64,000 nucleotides of DNA from Bradyrhizobium diazoefficiens (GCF_018131185.1 NZ_JAFCJE010000003.1:868001-932000); one strand, 5' to 3'. Counted from the first letter of the stretch, positions 26,256 through 35,788 are shown. The notes: generated by a model not told the origin, from the sequence alone. Program-made: numbers and translations.

Positions 26256-27140
26256 ATGACTGAGGCAATTCGCGGGTCCTGGGTGGCATCGGCGACACCG
26301 CTGGCGGCCGACGGCAGCGTGGATTCCGCAAAGCTCGCGGCTCATGCCAAGCAACTCTTCGGCAAGGGTGTCGACGGCGTCGTGCTGTTCGGCACCACCG
26401 GCGAGGGCACCTCGTTCAATGTCACCGAGCGCGTTGCAACCATCGAAGCCGTGCTCAAGGCTGGTGTCGCGCCGGAACGCATCGGCGTCGGCGGCGGCTT
26501 CCCCGCCATCACCGACAGCATCGCGCTCGCGCGCGCCGCGCTCGGTCTCGGCTTGCGTCACGTGCTGGTGCTGCCGCCTTACTTCGATCGCAGCGCCACG
26601 GCTGAAGGCATCGAGGATGCCTTCGCCGCGATCATCGACGGCGTCTCCGACGACCGGTTGCGCGCCCATCTCTATCATATCCCGCAGATCTCGGGCGTTG
26701 CGATCCCGACCGGCGTCGCCGCGAACCTGCGCAAGCGTTACGGCAGGGTGGTCGCGGGCCTGAAGGATTCCAGCGGCGACTTCAAGCAGTTCCAGGCGTT
26801 CCGTGCCGCGGCTCCCGATCTGGCCATCACCGTCGGGAACGAAACCGACATCGCCCGCGCGATCGCCGCCGGTGGCGCGGGCACCATCTGCGGCATGGCC
26901 AACATCGTGCCGGAGCTGGTCAGGGCGATGATCGACGGCAAGGATGTCGAACCGCGCATGCAGGCTGCGGCCGATATCGTGCTGAAGACGCCGTCGTTCC
27001 TCGCGACCCTGAAGGCCATTATCGCGGCGCAGACCGGCGACCCCGCGTGGTTGCGCGTGCGCCCGCCGCTCCGCGCATTGTCGGACGGCTCCGCATTCAA
27101 GCGGAAGCTCGACGAGTTGATGGCTCCTGCCATCGCGTGA
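26256..27140 (+). CDS. DapA-family lyase (dihydrodipicolinate synthase-like)
   Basis: The 294-residue (beta/alpha)8 protein has FGTTGEGTSF, the usual substrate-carboxylate motif, Tyr140 in HLYHIPQISG, and Schiff-base Lys170 in VAGLKDSSGD. All catalytic positions of the family are present. The context (hydroxyacid oxidase and GntR divergent) points to a catabolic pyruvate-dependent aldolase or dehydratase and not to lysine synthesis. The ATG is chosen over a GTG three bases earlier. Confidence 0.82.
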   Translation: MTEAIRGSWVASATPLAADGSVDSAKLAAHAKQLFGKGVDGVVLFGTTGEGTSFNVTERVATIEAVLKAGVAPERIGVGGGFPAITDSIALARAALGLGLRHVLVLPPYFDRSATAEGIEDAFAAIIDGVSDDRLRAHLYHIPQISGVAIPTGVAANLRKRYGRVVAGLKDSSGDFKQFQAFRAAAPDLAITVGNETDIARAIAAGGAGTICGMANIVPELVRAMIDGKDVEPRMQAAADIVLKTPSFLATLKAIIAAQTGDPAWLRVRPPLRALSDGSAFKRKLDELMAPAIA

Positions 27141-27238
27141 GACCACACGACATCGCGACACGCCGCCGCGATTCGCGTACTGCGTGTCGCAGCCGACGCG
27201 AGGCCAATTAGAGATTGCCGCTCAATGCCGGTCCGTTC

Positions 27239-27253
27239 TTAGAACGATTCCAT
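27239..27253. promoter_or_regulatory. Irr/ICE-like iron-control box
   Basis: TTAGAACGATTCCAT resembles the rhizobial iron control element (TTAGAA, three bases, TTCTAA), with one mismatch in the second half. It lies about 90 bases upstream of the TonB receptor, a position that suits iron control. Confidence 0.5.
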
Positions 27254-27340
27254 ACTGGAGCGATTCAAGCTCGGCCACGGTTCTCCTCGATCTCGCCGGC
27301 TGTTACACGCGCACACTTCAATGTCCTGACGTGAAGTGGA

Positions 27341-29671
27341 TTGAAAGTGCGTGCCTCCGTGGATGGCCTGCGTAGCCGCAGCCATCGTCATCGTGCCGGC
27401 GAGAGCCGTGCAGGTCTTTTCGTCGGTGTAGTCGTCCTGCTCACCGGATTTTCGTCCCATACCACGAGCGCGCGGGCGCAGTCGGCGCTGCCGCCGGTGA
27501 CGGTGGAAGCCCCGGCGCCGCGGTCCAGGCCAGCACGTGCGTCGGAGCAATCGCCACGCCGCATGCAGGCCGCTCGCCGCCAATCCGCCCGCAATCCTGC
27601 CCCCACGCCGCCAACGCTCTCGGAGCGCGCGGCCGCAGAAGCCGCCGCGCAGCAGGTCGCCAAGCTCGGCTACCGCGCGATGCCGAGCGCGACGACGCTG
27701 CGCAGCGGCGCCTCGCCGCTCGACACATCGCAGGCCGTCAACGTCGTGCCCGAACAGGTGCTGAAGGATCAGCTTCCGCGCAACATCGACGATGCGCTCA
27801 TCAACGTCTCCGGCATCACCCAGACCAATACGCTGGCGGGTAGCCAGGACGCCGTGATCCGCCGCGGCTTCGGCGACAACCGCGACGGCTCGATCATGCG
27901 CAACGGCATGCCGCTGGTGCAGGGCCGCAGCTTCAATCCCGCCGTCGAAAGCGTCGAGGTGCTGAAAGGGCCCGCCTCGCTGCTCTACGGCATCATGGAT
28001 CCCGGCGGCATCGTCAACACCATCAGCAAGCGTCCGGAGCTCTATCAGCACGGCTCCGTCACGCTGCTCGGATCGGCCTTCAGTGCCTCGAAGACCGGCG
28101 CGGACGGCCTGCTCGACGTTACCGGTCCGATTGGCGATCAGGGCCTTGCCTATCGTTTCATCGGCTACGGCGTCAGCGAGGACTATTGGCGTAATTTCGG
28201 CCGTCACCGCGAGATGCTGGTCGCGCCGTCGCTGGCCTGGTACGGCCAGGACAGCACGGTCCAGCTCAACTACGAGCACCGCGAGTTCATTTATCCGTTC
28301 GATCGCGGCACGGCCTTCAATCCCGTGACCAAGGCACCGTTGGCGGTGCCAGCGACGCGCCGGCTGGATGAGCCCTTCAACAACACTTGGGGCACGTCGG
28401 ACCTGATCCAGGCCTCGGTCGAGCACCGCTTGAACCAGGATTGGAAGCTCTACGCCGGCTACAGCTACAACACCGAAACCTTCAGCGCCAACCAGCTTCG
28501 CATCACCGGCATCAACTTCACGACCGGTAACGAGACTCGCAGCAATGACGGCACGCGAGGCTCGCTCAGCAATGTCAGCTATGGAACGTCCTACATGTCC
28601 GGCAGCTTCTGGCTGGGCAACATGCGCAATGACGTGGTCTTCGGCGGCGACGGTCAGTATCGTACCATCTACCGCGACACCTTGATCCGGCAGACGACTC
28701 CCGCCTTCAATGTCTACAATCCCGTCTACGGCTTGATCGGGCCCGGGACGACGGCCTCCAATCCCGATAGCGCCCAGACCGACAAGCTCGGCCAGTGGTC
28801 GTTGTTCTTCCAGGACACCCTGCATCTCACCGAGCGGTTCGCGCTGGTCGGTGGCGTGCGCTACATGGACTACGACCAGATCGCCGGCCGCGGAAAGCCG
28901 TTCATCACCAACACCAATGTGTCGCAGGACAAGGTGCTTCCGCTCGGCGGCGCCATCTTCAAGCTTACTGACCAGATATCGCTCTATGCGAGCTACACGC
29001 AATCACTGAAGCCGAATTCGACCATTGCGCCGATTGGCGTGATGATCGATTCCAACGTCGCGCCCGAGGAAGGCGTGTCGTACGAGACCGGCGTGAAGTT
29101 CGATTTGAACAAGCGCATCTCGGGTACGCTGGCGCTCTACGATCTCGACAAGAAGAACGTGCAGACGACGAAGACCAACAGTGCGGGCATCGTGGAGCTC
29201 CATACCGTCGGCCGTGCCCGCTCGCGCGGCGTCGAGCTGGACGTGACCGGCAGGCTCACCGACAGCTGGGCCTTGATCGGCAGCTATGGCTATACGGACG
29301 CCCGCGTGACGGCGTCCGAGGATCTGACGTTGCTCGGCAAGAAGCTGCAAAACGTCGCCCTGAACACCGCCTCGCTCTATCTGGTCTATGACTTCGGCAC
29401 CGCATTGCCCGGTCAGCTCCGCCTCGGCGGCGGCGCGCGTTATGTCGGCGACCGCCCCGGTGATTCCATCAACAGCTTCTTCCTGCCGTCCTATGTCGTC
29501 GCCGATATCTTCGCGACCTACGAGATGAAACACCAGAACACGCCGGTGGTCTACCAGTTCAATGTCAAGAACCTGTTCGACACCGTCTACTACTCCTCGG
29601 CCGTCAACAATCTGAACGTCGCCATCGGCGATGCGCGTCGCGTCTCGCTGTCAGCAACGGTGAAGTTCTAG
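27341..29671 (+). CDS. TonB-dependent siderophore receptor
   Basis: The 776-residue outer-membrane protein has an N-terminal signal region (AGLFVGVVVLLTGFSS to ARAQS), a Pro/Arg-rich stretch, a plug domain (VNVVPEQVLKDQLPRNIDDAL, VEVLKGPASLLYGIMDPGG) and a 22-strand barrel ending in a C-terminal aromatic-like strand (VSLSATVKF). The IMDPGGIVNTISKRP sequence is typical of ferrichrome/hydroxamate-type receptors. The start is uncertain: TTG at 27341 or GTG at 27347. The PepSY gene follows after 2 bases. Confidence 0.88.
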   Translation: MKVRASVDGLRSRSHRHRAGESRAGLFVGVVVLLTGFSSHTTSARAQSALPPVTVEAPAPRSRPARASEQSPRRMQAARRQSARNPAPTPPTLSERAAAEAAAQQVAKLGYRAMPSATTLRSGASPLDTSQAVNVVPEQVLKDQLPRNIDDALINVSGITQTNTLAGSQDAVIRRGFGDNRDGSIMRNGMPLVQGRSFNPAVESVEVLKGPASLLYGIMDPGGIVNTISKRPELYQHGSVTLLGSAFSASKTGADGLLDVTGPIGDQGLAYRFIGYGVSEDYWRNFGRHREMLVAPSLAWYGQDSTVQLNYEHREFIYPFDRGTAFNPVTKAPLAVPATRRLDEPFNNTWGTSDLIQASVEHRLNQDWKLYAGYSYNTETFSANQLRITGINFTTGNETRSNDGTRGSLSNVSYGTSYMSGSFWLGNMRNDVVFGGDGQYRTIYRDTLIRQTTPAFNVYNPVYGLIGPGTTASNPDSAQTDKLGQWSLFFQDTLHLTERFALVGGVRYMDYDQIAGRGKPFITNTNVSQDKVLPLGGAIFKLTDQISLYASYTQSLKPNSTIAPIGVMIDSNVAPEEGVSYETGVKFDLNKRISGTLALYDLDKKNVQTTKTNSAGIVELHTVGRARSRGVELDVTGRLTDSWALIGSYGYTDARVTASEDLTLLGKKLQNVALNTASLYLVYDFGTALPGQLRLGGGARYVGDRPGDSINSFFLPSYVVADIFATYEMKHQNTPVVYQFNVKNLFDTVYYSSAVNNLNVAIGDARRVSLSATVKF

Positions 29672-29673
29672 CG

Positions 29674-30819
29674 ATGGCAGTGCGGCTAGGACACACGATC
29701 AAGGCGGTCCTGTTCCAGGTTCATTCCATCGCGGGCCTGGTCCTCGCGCTACTGGTGTCCCTGATCGCGCTGACCGGCGCGATCATGAGTTTTGAGGACG
29801 AGATCGTCGATCATCTCAATGCCGGCATCATGCAGGTCGTGCCCCGTCAGGCGCCGGCGTTGATGCCTGATGAGCTGGTGGCGCGGTTGAAAGCGGGGCA
29901 GCATCTCGGCAAAGTCGCGGCAGTCACGCTGTCGAGCGATCCGTCGGCGGCGGTCCATGTCCGCTTTGGCCGTGACGAGCAGGGCGGCCGGCCCGCTTCG
30001 CTCTATGTCGATCCCTATGACGCGCGCGTCCTGGGCTCGCCCCGCGGCGAGCCCTTCTTCGCGACCGTGCGCCAGCTGCATCGTTGGCTGCTGATTCCCG
30101 GCGACGGCAAGGGTTGGGGACGCCCGATCACCGGCAGCATCGCGATCGGCCTCATCATCATGCTGGTGTCGGGCCTCGTGCTGCGCTGGCCGCGTCGCGC
30201 GGGCAGCGTGAAGATGTGGCTGAAGCCGAATCTCGGGCTCAGCGGCCGCGGACTGCACCGGACGCTGCACACCGTGATCGGCACCTGGGTCCTGCCGGTC
30301 TATCTGACGATGACGCTCACCGGACTGTATTTCTCGTTCGAATGGTACAAGGACGGCGTAACCTGGCTGCTGGCGCGTCCCCAGGTCGCCGCAGCGAAGA
30401 TGCCCGCAAAGTCGCCGGGTGGCCGGGCAGAGCCGGCGTCGCCGATCGGATTCGATCAAGCCTGGATGACGTTCAAGCGCGAGGAAGGCGCTCGGTTCTC
30501 CAAGGCTCTGCTGACGCTGCCGGCGGGGCCGGGCACGGCGATCCGCATCCGCTCGTGGGGCAAGGCGTCGTTGCTCGAGACCACGCGCGATGAATTCCGC
30601 ATCGACGCCGTCACCGGGCAACTGGTCTCCGCGGAGCGCTACGCCGACAAGACTTTTGGCGAGACGATCATCGCGGCCATCTACGACATCCATCGCGGCG
30701 AAATCCTGGGCTGGCCCGGCAAGCTCGCGTTCATGATTGCCGCGATCCTGATGCCGTTATTCGCAGTCACCGGCATCCTGCTCTATCTGTCGCGTCGCAG
30801 GCTGCGGCGCCCGGTATAG
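29674..30819 (+). CDS. PepSY-associated membrane protein, iron uptake partner
   Basis: The 381-residue protein has four membrane helices: about 13-36, about 147-172, about 200-225 and about 347-370. Periplasmic PepSY-like segments lie between them, and conserved histidines follow the pattern of the family (VHSIAG, QLHRWLL, LHRTLHT, DIHRGEI). Members next to siderophore receptors are thought to reduce or release ferric iron in the periplasm using heme. It is cotranscribed with the receptor. Confidence 0.85.
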   Translation: MAVRLGHTIKAVLFQVHSIAGLVLALLVSLIALTGAIMSFEDEIVDHLNAGIMQVVPRQAPALMPDELVARLKAGQHLGKVAAVTLSSDPSAAVHVRFGRDEQGGRPASLYVDPYDARVLGSPRGEPFFATVRQLHRWLLIPGDGKGWGRPITGSIAIGLIIMLVSGLVLRWPRRAGSVKMWLKPNLGLSGRGLHRTLHTVIGTWVLPVYLTMTLTGLYFSFEWYKDGVTWLLARPQVAAAKMPAKSPGGRAEPASPIGFDQAWMTFKREEGARFSKALLTLPAGPGTAIRIRSWGKASLLETTRDEFRIDAVTGQLVSAERYADKTFGETIIAAIYDIHRGEILGWPGKLAFMIAAILMPLFAVTGILLYLSRRRLRRPV

Positions 30820-30923
30820 CCGCCGCTCGGGCGGCTCGTCCCCGGCGAGTGAGCGTTCAAGGCTAGCCAATACGCTTCCAATCGGTCAAAAGCCCATGGC
30901 CTGTCCTCGCTAAGGTCCATGCC

Positions 30924-32156
30924 ATGAAGCTTCCCGCGATCACCCCCACCGATATCCGCCGCGCCCTGCTGCTGCGCGAGGAGATCGCGCTGCTCGATCT
31001 CAGATACGAGGCAGGCTTCGCGACGGGGCATCCGCTGTTCGCCGCCAACATGTCCGCCGACCGGATCGAGATCGAGGCCGAGACGAGGCTGCCGCGCAAG
31101 GACGTGGCGATCGTGCTGTATGACGACGGTGAGGGGCTGGTCGCGCGAGGTGCCGAGCGGCTCGCCGCGCTGGGTTACACCAACATCAGCGCGCTGGATG
31201 GCGGACTGAAGGCCTGGCGGGCGGCAGGCTACGAGGTCTTCGAGGACGTCAACTCCTATTCGAAAGCGTTCGGCGAACTGGTCGAGTCGCGCAGGCACAC
31301 GCCGTCGCTCAGTGCCGACGAGGTGGCCAAGCTGATCGCCGACAAGGCTGACATCGCCATTCTCGACGTCCGCCGTTTTGACGAATACGCCACCATGAAC
31401 ATTCCGGGCTCGGTCAGCGTGCCCGGCGCGGAGCTGGTGTTGCGTGCAGGGCAGGCCGCGCCCGATCCCCAGACCACCATCATCGTCAATTGTGCCGGCC
31501 GCACCCGCTCCATCATCGGCACCCAGTCGCTGATCAATGCCGGCGTGCCCAACAAGGTTCGCGCGCTGCGCAACGGCACCATCGGGTGGACGCTGGCACG
31601 ACATACGCTCGACCACGGCGCCGATAGGCGCGGCGCGATCGGGCCGTTCGAGGGCGGTCCGGCCAATGCGCGCGACGTCGCCTATCGCGCCGGCGTGCGC
31701 CACATCGGCGCGAACGAGATAGCTGCGCTTGTCGCGCAGACGGATCGCACGCTGTACCGGTTCGACGTGCGCGACGCGGAAGAGTATGCGGCCGGCCATC
31801 TCGCGGGCTTCCGGCATTATCCGGGTGGCCAGTTGGTGCAGGAAACCGACATGGCTGCGCCCGTGCGCGGTGCGCGCATCGTCCTGACCGACGACAAATG
31901 CGTCCGCGCCGACATGACGGCGTCGTGGCTGGCGCAGATGGGCTGGGAGGTCTATGTGCTCGAAGGCGGCTATGACGGCGCGCTCGAGATCGGCCCGCCG
32001 CGCGTGCTGCCCAAGCCGGATCCGGCCCATCGCTATCGCCGGCCCTATGAAGGTACCGACGTCGCGCAAGCCGCGATGCAGGCCTATCTCGATTGGGAAT
32101 ATGGCCTCGTCGAACAGCTCCGCCGCGACGGCACGCACGGGTTCTATGTGATTTGA
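30924..32156 (+). CDS. Multi-domain rhodanese-like sulfurtransferase
   Basis: The 410-residue protein is built of three rhodanese-like domains. The second has an active loop with Cys190 in VNCAGRTRS, a full six-residue catalytic loop. The third has Cys326 in DDKCVRADM. The first lacks a cysteine at that position (LYDDGEGL) and is probably structural. It is cytoplasmic by sequence. The likely role is sulfur transfer; the acceptor is unknown. No partner gene is adjacent. Confidence 0.85.
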   Translation: MKLPAITPTDIRRALLLREEIALLDLRYEAGFATGHPLFAANMSADRIEIEAETRLPRKDVAIVLYDDGEGLVARGAERLAALGYTNISALDGGLKAWRAAGYEVFEDVNSYSKAFGELVESRRHTPSLSADEVAKLIADKADIAILDVRRFDEYATMNIPGSVSVPGAELVLRAGQAAPDPQTTIIVNCAGRTRSIIGTQSLINAGVPNKVRALRNGTIGWTLARHTLDHGADRRGAIGPFEGGPANARDVAYRAGVRHIGANEIAALVAQTDRTLYRFDVRDAEEYAAGHLAGFRHYPGGQLVQETDMAAPVRGARIVLTDDKCVRADMTASWLAQMGWEVYVLEGGYDGALEIGPPRVLPKPDPAHRYRRPYEGTDVAQAAMQAYLDWEYGLVEQLRRDGTHGFYVI

Positions 32157-32273
32157 CCCAGCTCTTGGGCCCACCCACCGCCCCGCCATCTTCTCCCCGT
32201 ATCCGACCCCTATTGTGCTGGTCCTCTTCCGCGGTCTAAGAGCTGCGGCAAAGCCGCCATTTCAGGAGACACC

Positions 32274-33518
32274 ATGCCAGCCCCAGGCCAAAGCCCTGAG
32301 CGGAACGCCAAGGCGTTGCTGCTCGAAGGCGTCAATGACAGTGCCGTGGACCTGTTCAGGAGTGCCGGCTTCACCAATGTCGAGCGGCTGACCAAGGCGC
32401 TGGACGGCGAGGACCTGCGGCGCGCCCTCAAGGGCGTGTCGCTGCTCGGCATCCGCTCGCGTACCCAGATCACCGATGAGGTGCTCGCCGCCGCCGACCA
32501 GTTGCTCGCCGTCGGCTGCTTCAGTGTCGGCACCAACCAGGTCGATCTGGCGGCGGCGCGCAAGCGCGGCATTCCCGTCTTCAACGCGCCCTTCTCCAAC
32601 ACGCGCAGCGTCGCCGAGCTCGTGATCGGCGAGATCGTGATGCTGCTGCGGCGGATCTTTCCGCGCTCGGTGTCGGCGCATGAGGGCGGCTGGGACAAGT
32701 CGGCGACCGGCAGCCGCGAGGTGCGCGGCCGCACCCTCGGCATCGTCGGTTACGGCAATATCGGTTCGCAGCTCTCGACGCTGGCCGAGGCGATCGGCAT
32801 GCGCGTGATCTATTTCGACCGCACCGACAAGCTCCGCCACGGCAACACCGAGCCCGTCGAGCGGCTGGACGAGCTGCTGGCGCAGAGCGACGTCGTCAGC
32901 CTGCACGTTCCGGAGACACCGGAGACCGCGGGCATGATCGGCGAGAAGGAGCTGCGGGCGATGAAGCCGGGCTCGTTCCTGATCAACAACAGCCGCGGCA
33001 CCGTGGTCGATCTCGATGCGCTCGCGCGCGCCTTGCGCGACGGCCATCTCGCCGGCGCCGCCATCGACGTGTTTCCGGTCGAGCCGTCCTCGAACGCGGA
33101 TCGCTTCAACAGCCCGGTGCAGGGCCTCGAGAACGTCATCCTCACGCCGCATATCGGCGGCTCCACCGAAGAGGCGCAGGAGCGCATCGGTGGCGAGGTC
33201 GCGCGCAAGCTGGTGGATTATTTCATCACGGGATCGACCATGGGCGCGGTGAATTTCCCGGAGGTGCAGCTGCATCTTCGCCCCTCCGGCGCGCGCTTCA
33301 GCCATGTCCATCGCAACGTGCCCGGCATGCTGCGGCGGCTCAACGAGGTCTTCCTCCAGCGTGACATCAACATCGCAGCGCAATATCTGGAGACATCCGG
33401 CGATCTCGGTTACGTCGTGCTCGATGCCGATCTCGGCGGCCAGGATTCCGGCGCGCTGCTCGAGCAGATCCGCGGTCTCGACGGCACGGTCGGCGCGCGG
33501 CTGGTGTTCGAGCACTAG
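32274..33518 (+). CDS. serA: D-3-phosphoglycerate dehydrogenase
   Basis: The 414-residue protein is the short, E. coli-type SerA. It has the N-terminal substrate domain, the NAD motif GIVGYGNIGSQ, the SLHVPETPETAGMI segment, NNSRGTVVDLDAL, the catalytic His in LTPHIGGSTEEAQ, and a C-terminal ACT domain (NVPGMLRRLNEVF, YVVLDAD) for serine feedback inhibition. It makes 3-phosphohydroxypyruvate in serine synthesis. The ATG follows AGGAGACACC. It appears to be a single-gene unit with a hairpin after the stop. Confidence 0.92.
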   Translation: MPAPGQSPERNAKALLLEGVNDSAVDLFRSAGFTNVERLTKALDGEDLRRALKGVSLLGIRSRTQITDEVLAAADQLLAVGCFSVGTNQVDLAAARKRGIPVFNAPFSNTRSVAELVIGEIVMLLRRIFPRSVSAHEGGWDKSATGSREVRGRTLGIVGYGNIGSQLSTLAEAIGMRVIYFDRTDKLRHGNTEPVERLDELLAQSDVVSLHVPETPETAGMIGEKELRAMKPGSFLINNSRGTVVDLDALARALRDGHLAGAAIDVFPVEPSSNADRFNSPVQGLENVILTPHIGGSTEEAQERIGGEVARKLVDYFITGSTMGAVNFPEVQLHLRPSGARFSHVHRNVPGMLRRLNEVFLQRDINIAAQYLETSGDLGYVVLDADLGGQDSGALLEQIRGLDGTVGARLVFEH

Positions 33519-33535
33519 CGCGTCATTGACGGCAG

Positions 33536-33566
33536 GCCGGAGGTCGCATTGAATGCGGCCTCTGGC
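33536..33566 (+). terminator. Long hairpin after serA
   Basis: A 15-base stem (GCCGGAGGTCGCATT with AATGCGGCCTCTGGC, two wobble-type positions) and a single-base apex lie 17 bases after the serA stop. There is no U-run, so termination may be weak or Rho-assisted. Confidence 0.5.
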
Positions 33567-33601
33567 GGGTTGAACGAGAAACATAAGACCGGGCGGGAAC
33601 G

Positions 33602-35263
33602 ATGACGCTGACAAGAGCGAAGCTGTGCGCATGGCTCCTGGCCACGGCGGCGGCGCTGAGCGCGAATTCCGCTTTGGCGCTGACTTTGGCGGAGGACGCA
33701 GAAACCGTCTGCAAGGGTCTCGTCGGCGGCACCGACGCCGTGAAGATCGATTCCACCACGTTGCAGGCACCCTCGCCAATCGCCGTCGCCGAACGCGGGC
33801 CGACGCCGTCCGGACGCATCACGCCGGCCAATCCCGGCTTCTGCAAGGTGCTCGGCCATATCGACCCGGTCGACCCCAAGGCGCCCCCGATCAAATTCCA
33901 GGTCAACCTTCCCGTCGAATGGAACGGCCGCTCGCTGCAATATGGCGGCGGCGGTTTCAACGGCGTGCTGATCACCGGCCTTGCGCTGCCGCCGGCCTAT
34001 CCCTTCGACAAGCCGTCGCCGCTTGCGCGCGGCTTCGTCACCTACGGCACCGATTCCGGCCATGAAACGAAACAAGGCGAGCCGCCGCAGGTGTTCGCAC
34101 TCAACGACGAAGCCTTCGAGAATTTCGCTCACCGCTCCTACAAGAGAGTGCGCGATGCGGCCGTTGGCCTGATGGAGCGAGCCTACGGCAGGAAGCCGGA
34201 AAAGATGTACTTCATGGGTTCGTCGGAAGGCGGCCGCGAAGGCCTCACCATGGCGCAGCGTTACCCCGACGATTTCGACGGCATCTTTGCCCGCGTGCCC
34301 GTGATCAACTGGGTCGGCCTGCAGCACGCCGGCACGCGTTCGGGTCTCGCGACCATGGGTCCGGGCTGGATCAATCCGGCGCAGGTGAAGCTCGTCGGCA
34401 ACGCCGTGCGCGCAGTCTGCGACAAGGCCGACGGCTCCGACGATGCGCTGGTGCAGAACCCCGTCGCCTGCAAGGCGGCATTCAAGGTCGAGACGCTGCG
34501 CTGCGCCTCTGGCCAGAGCGGCGATCAGTGTCTGACCGATCCGCAGATCAAGGCGATCGAGACCTTGCACGGTACCTACAAGTTTCCGTTCGTTCTCGCC
34601 AATGGTCTCGACGATTATCCCGGCTGGGGCGTGTCGGGCGAGGACACGCCGGCGATCGGTCCGACCGGCGGTTGGGTTTCGTGGTGGCTCGGCACCGCGC
34701 CGCCGGCGCAACCGCCTGCGCCCAACAACGGCATCGCCTGGATCTACGGCGCCGGCGGCATCAAATACGTCTTCGCGCGCGATCCCAACCTCGACGTCAC
34801 CACCTACAAGGTGGAGGAGCACAAGGCGCGGCTGCTCGAGGTCTCCAAGCTGATGGATTCGACCGATCCCGATCTCAGCCGCTTCCGTGCCCGAGGCGGC
34901 CGTCTGATCATGCTCGAGCACATGGCCGACTACGCCCAGAGCCCCTATGCCGGCATCCGCTATTTCGAGAACGTCGAGCGCAAGATGGGCAAGGCCGAGA
35001 CCGCCGAGTTCGCGCGGCTCTACACTGCGCCCGGCGTCGATCATGTCGGCTCCGGCGCGCCGGCCAATGTCGACATGCTCAGTGTGCTGGTCGACTGGGT
35101 CGAGAAGGGCAAGGCGCCCGGCGATCTCGAGGTGATCGAGCAGAAGGTCGAGCCACCGTCGTTCGCGACACTGCGCGCGCTGCCGCTGTGCCGCTGGCCG
35201 GCCTGGCCGCATTACAAGGCGGGTGCGGTGACGGAGGCGGCGAGCTTTACCTGCGCGCCCTAG
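33602..35263 (+). CDS. Tannase/feruloyl esterase family protein lacking the family disulphide
   Basis: The 553-residue protein has a signal peptide (to about ALALTLAE) and the tannase fold. The nucleophile is Ser208 in MGSSEGGREG. The catalytic His is 481 in GVDHVGSG, and an Asp lies in the region between. In the family, a disulphide joins the cysteine before Ser to the cysteine after His (CS-D-HC); here these positions are Ser207 and Val482, so the disulphide is gone. Likely a periplasmic ester hydrolase for phenolic or short esters. The substrate is unknown. The next gene is a MarR regulator. Confidence 0.82.
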   Translation: MTLTRAKLCAWLLATAAALSANSALALTLAEDAETVCKGLVGGTDAVKIDSTTLQAPSPIAVAERGPTPSGRITPANPGFCKVLGHIDPVDPKAPPIKFQVNLPVEWNGRSLQYGGGGFNGVLITGLALPPAYPFDKPSPLARGFVTYGTDSGHETKQGEPPQVFALNDEAFENFAHRSYKRVRDAAVGLMERAYGRKPEKMYFMGSSEGGREGLTMAQRYPDDFDGIFARVPVINWVGLQHAGTRSGLATMGPGWINPAQVKLVGNAVRAVCDKADGSDDALVQNPVACKAAFKVETLRCASGQSGDQCLTDPQIKAIETLHGTYKFPFVLANGLDDYPGWGVSGEDTPAIGPTGGWVSWWLGTAPPAQPPAPNNGIAWIYGAGGIKYVFARDPNLDVTTYKVEEHKARLLEVSKLMDSTDPDLSRFRARGGRLIMLEHMADYAQSPYAGIRYFENVERKMGKAETAEFARLYTAPGVDHVGSGAPANVDMLSVLVDWVEKGKAPGDLEVIEQKVEPPSFATLRALPLCRWPAWPHYKAGAVTEAASFTCAP

Positions 35264-35303
35264 CGAAACGGCTGGTTTGACAACCGCCTCGGGCCCGGCT
35301 ATC

Positions 35304-35321
35304 TATTTCGCATGCGAAATA
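35304..35321. promoter_or_regulatory. Perfect 18-base palindrome over the MarR start codon
   Basis: TATTTCGCATGCGAAATA reads the same on both strands and includes the ATG of the MarR gene at 35312. This is a strong candidate for the regulator's own operator, blocking both transcription and translation start when bound. Confidence 0.72.
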
Positions 35322-35776
35322 ACGGCGTCGAGGCGCGACATCATCGGCTGATCTACCTGCTGAGCGTCGCGCAGCGCCGCCTGCAGCGCTGGATGGCGGC
35401 TCGGCCCGAGAGCGAGGTGACGCCGGCGCAGGCCGGGCTGTTGTTCATTCTCGGCAGGCAGGACGGCGTCCTGATGGGCGAGGCGGGCGCGGCGCTCGAT
35501 CTGGGTCCGGCCGGCATTTCCGGCCTCGTCGACCGCACGGAGGCCGCCAAGCTGATCGAGCGGCGGGCCGATCGCGAGGACGGACGCGCCTGGCGGATCT
35601 GGCTGACGCCGAAGGGACGGACGGCATTGGCGCAGGCGAAGGCCGGCGCTGCCGAGGTCAATGCGGCACTGACGGACGGATTTACAGCCGCGGAGATCGA
35701 CATCGTCGCGCGCTGGCTGACCAGCATTCAGGACAAGTTTCCAAGACCTTCAGAGACAAGAAGTTCAGACGACTAG
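35312..35776 (+). CDS. MarR-family regulator
   Basis: The 154-residue protein has the MarR winged helix: LTPKGR near the wing end, the recognition region LDLGPAGISGLVDRTEAAKLIERRADREDGRAWRI, and dimer helices at both ends. It probably represses itself and the enoyl-CoA hydratase gene 12 bases downstream. MarR proteins bind aromatic acids or their CoA esters. The adjacent hydratase and esterase make an aromatic or phenylpropanoid ligand plausible. Confidence 0.85.
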   Translation: MRNNGVEARHHRLIYLLSVAQRRLQRWMAARPESEVTPAQAGLLFILGRQDGVLMGEAGAALDLGPAGISGLVDRTEAAKLIERRADREDGRAWRIWLTPKGRTALAQAKAGAAEVNAALTDGFTAAEIDIVARWLTSIQDKFPRPSETRSSDD

Positions 35777-35788
35777 AAGGAGAGACCG

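Noticed and set aside
27239..29002. 587-codon open frame antisense to the TonB receptor
   Set aside because: Its composition is that of a shadow frame; the receptor on the other strand has plug and barrel motifs.
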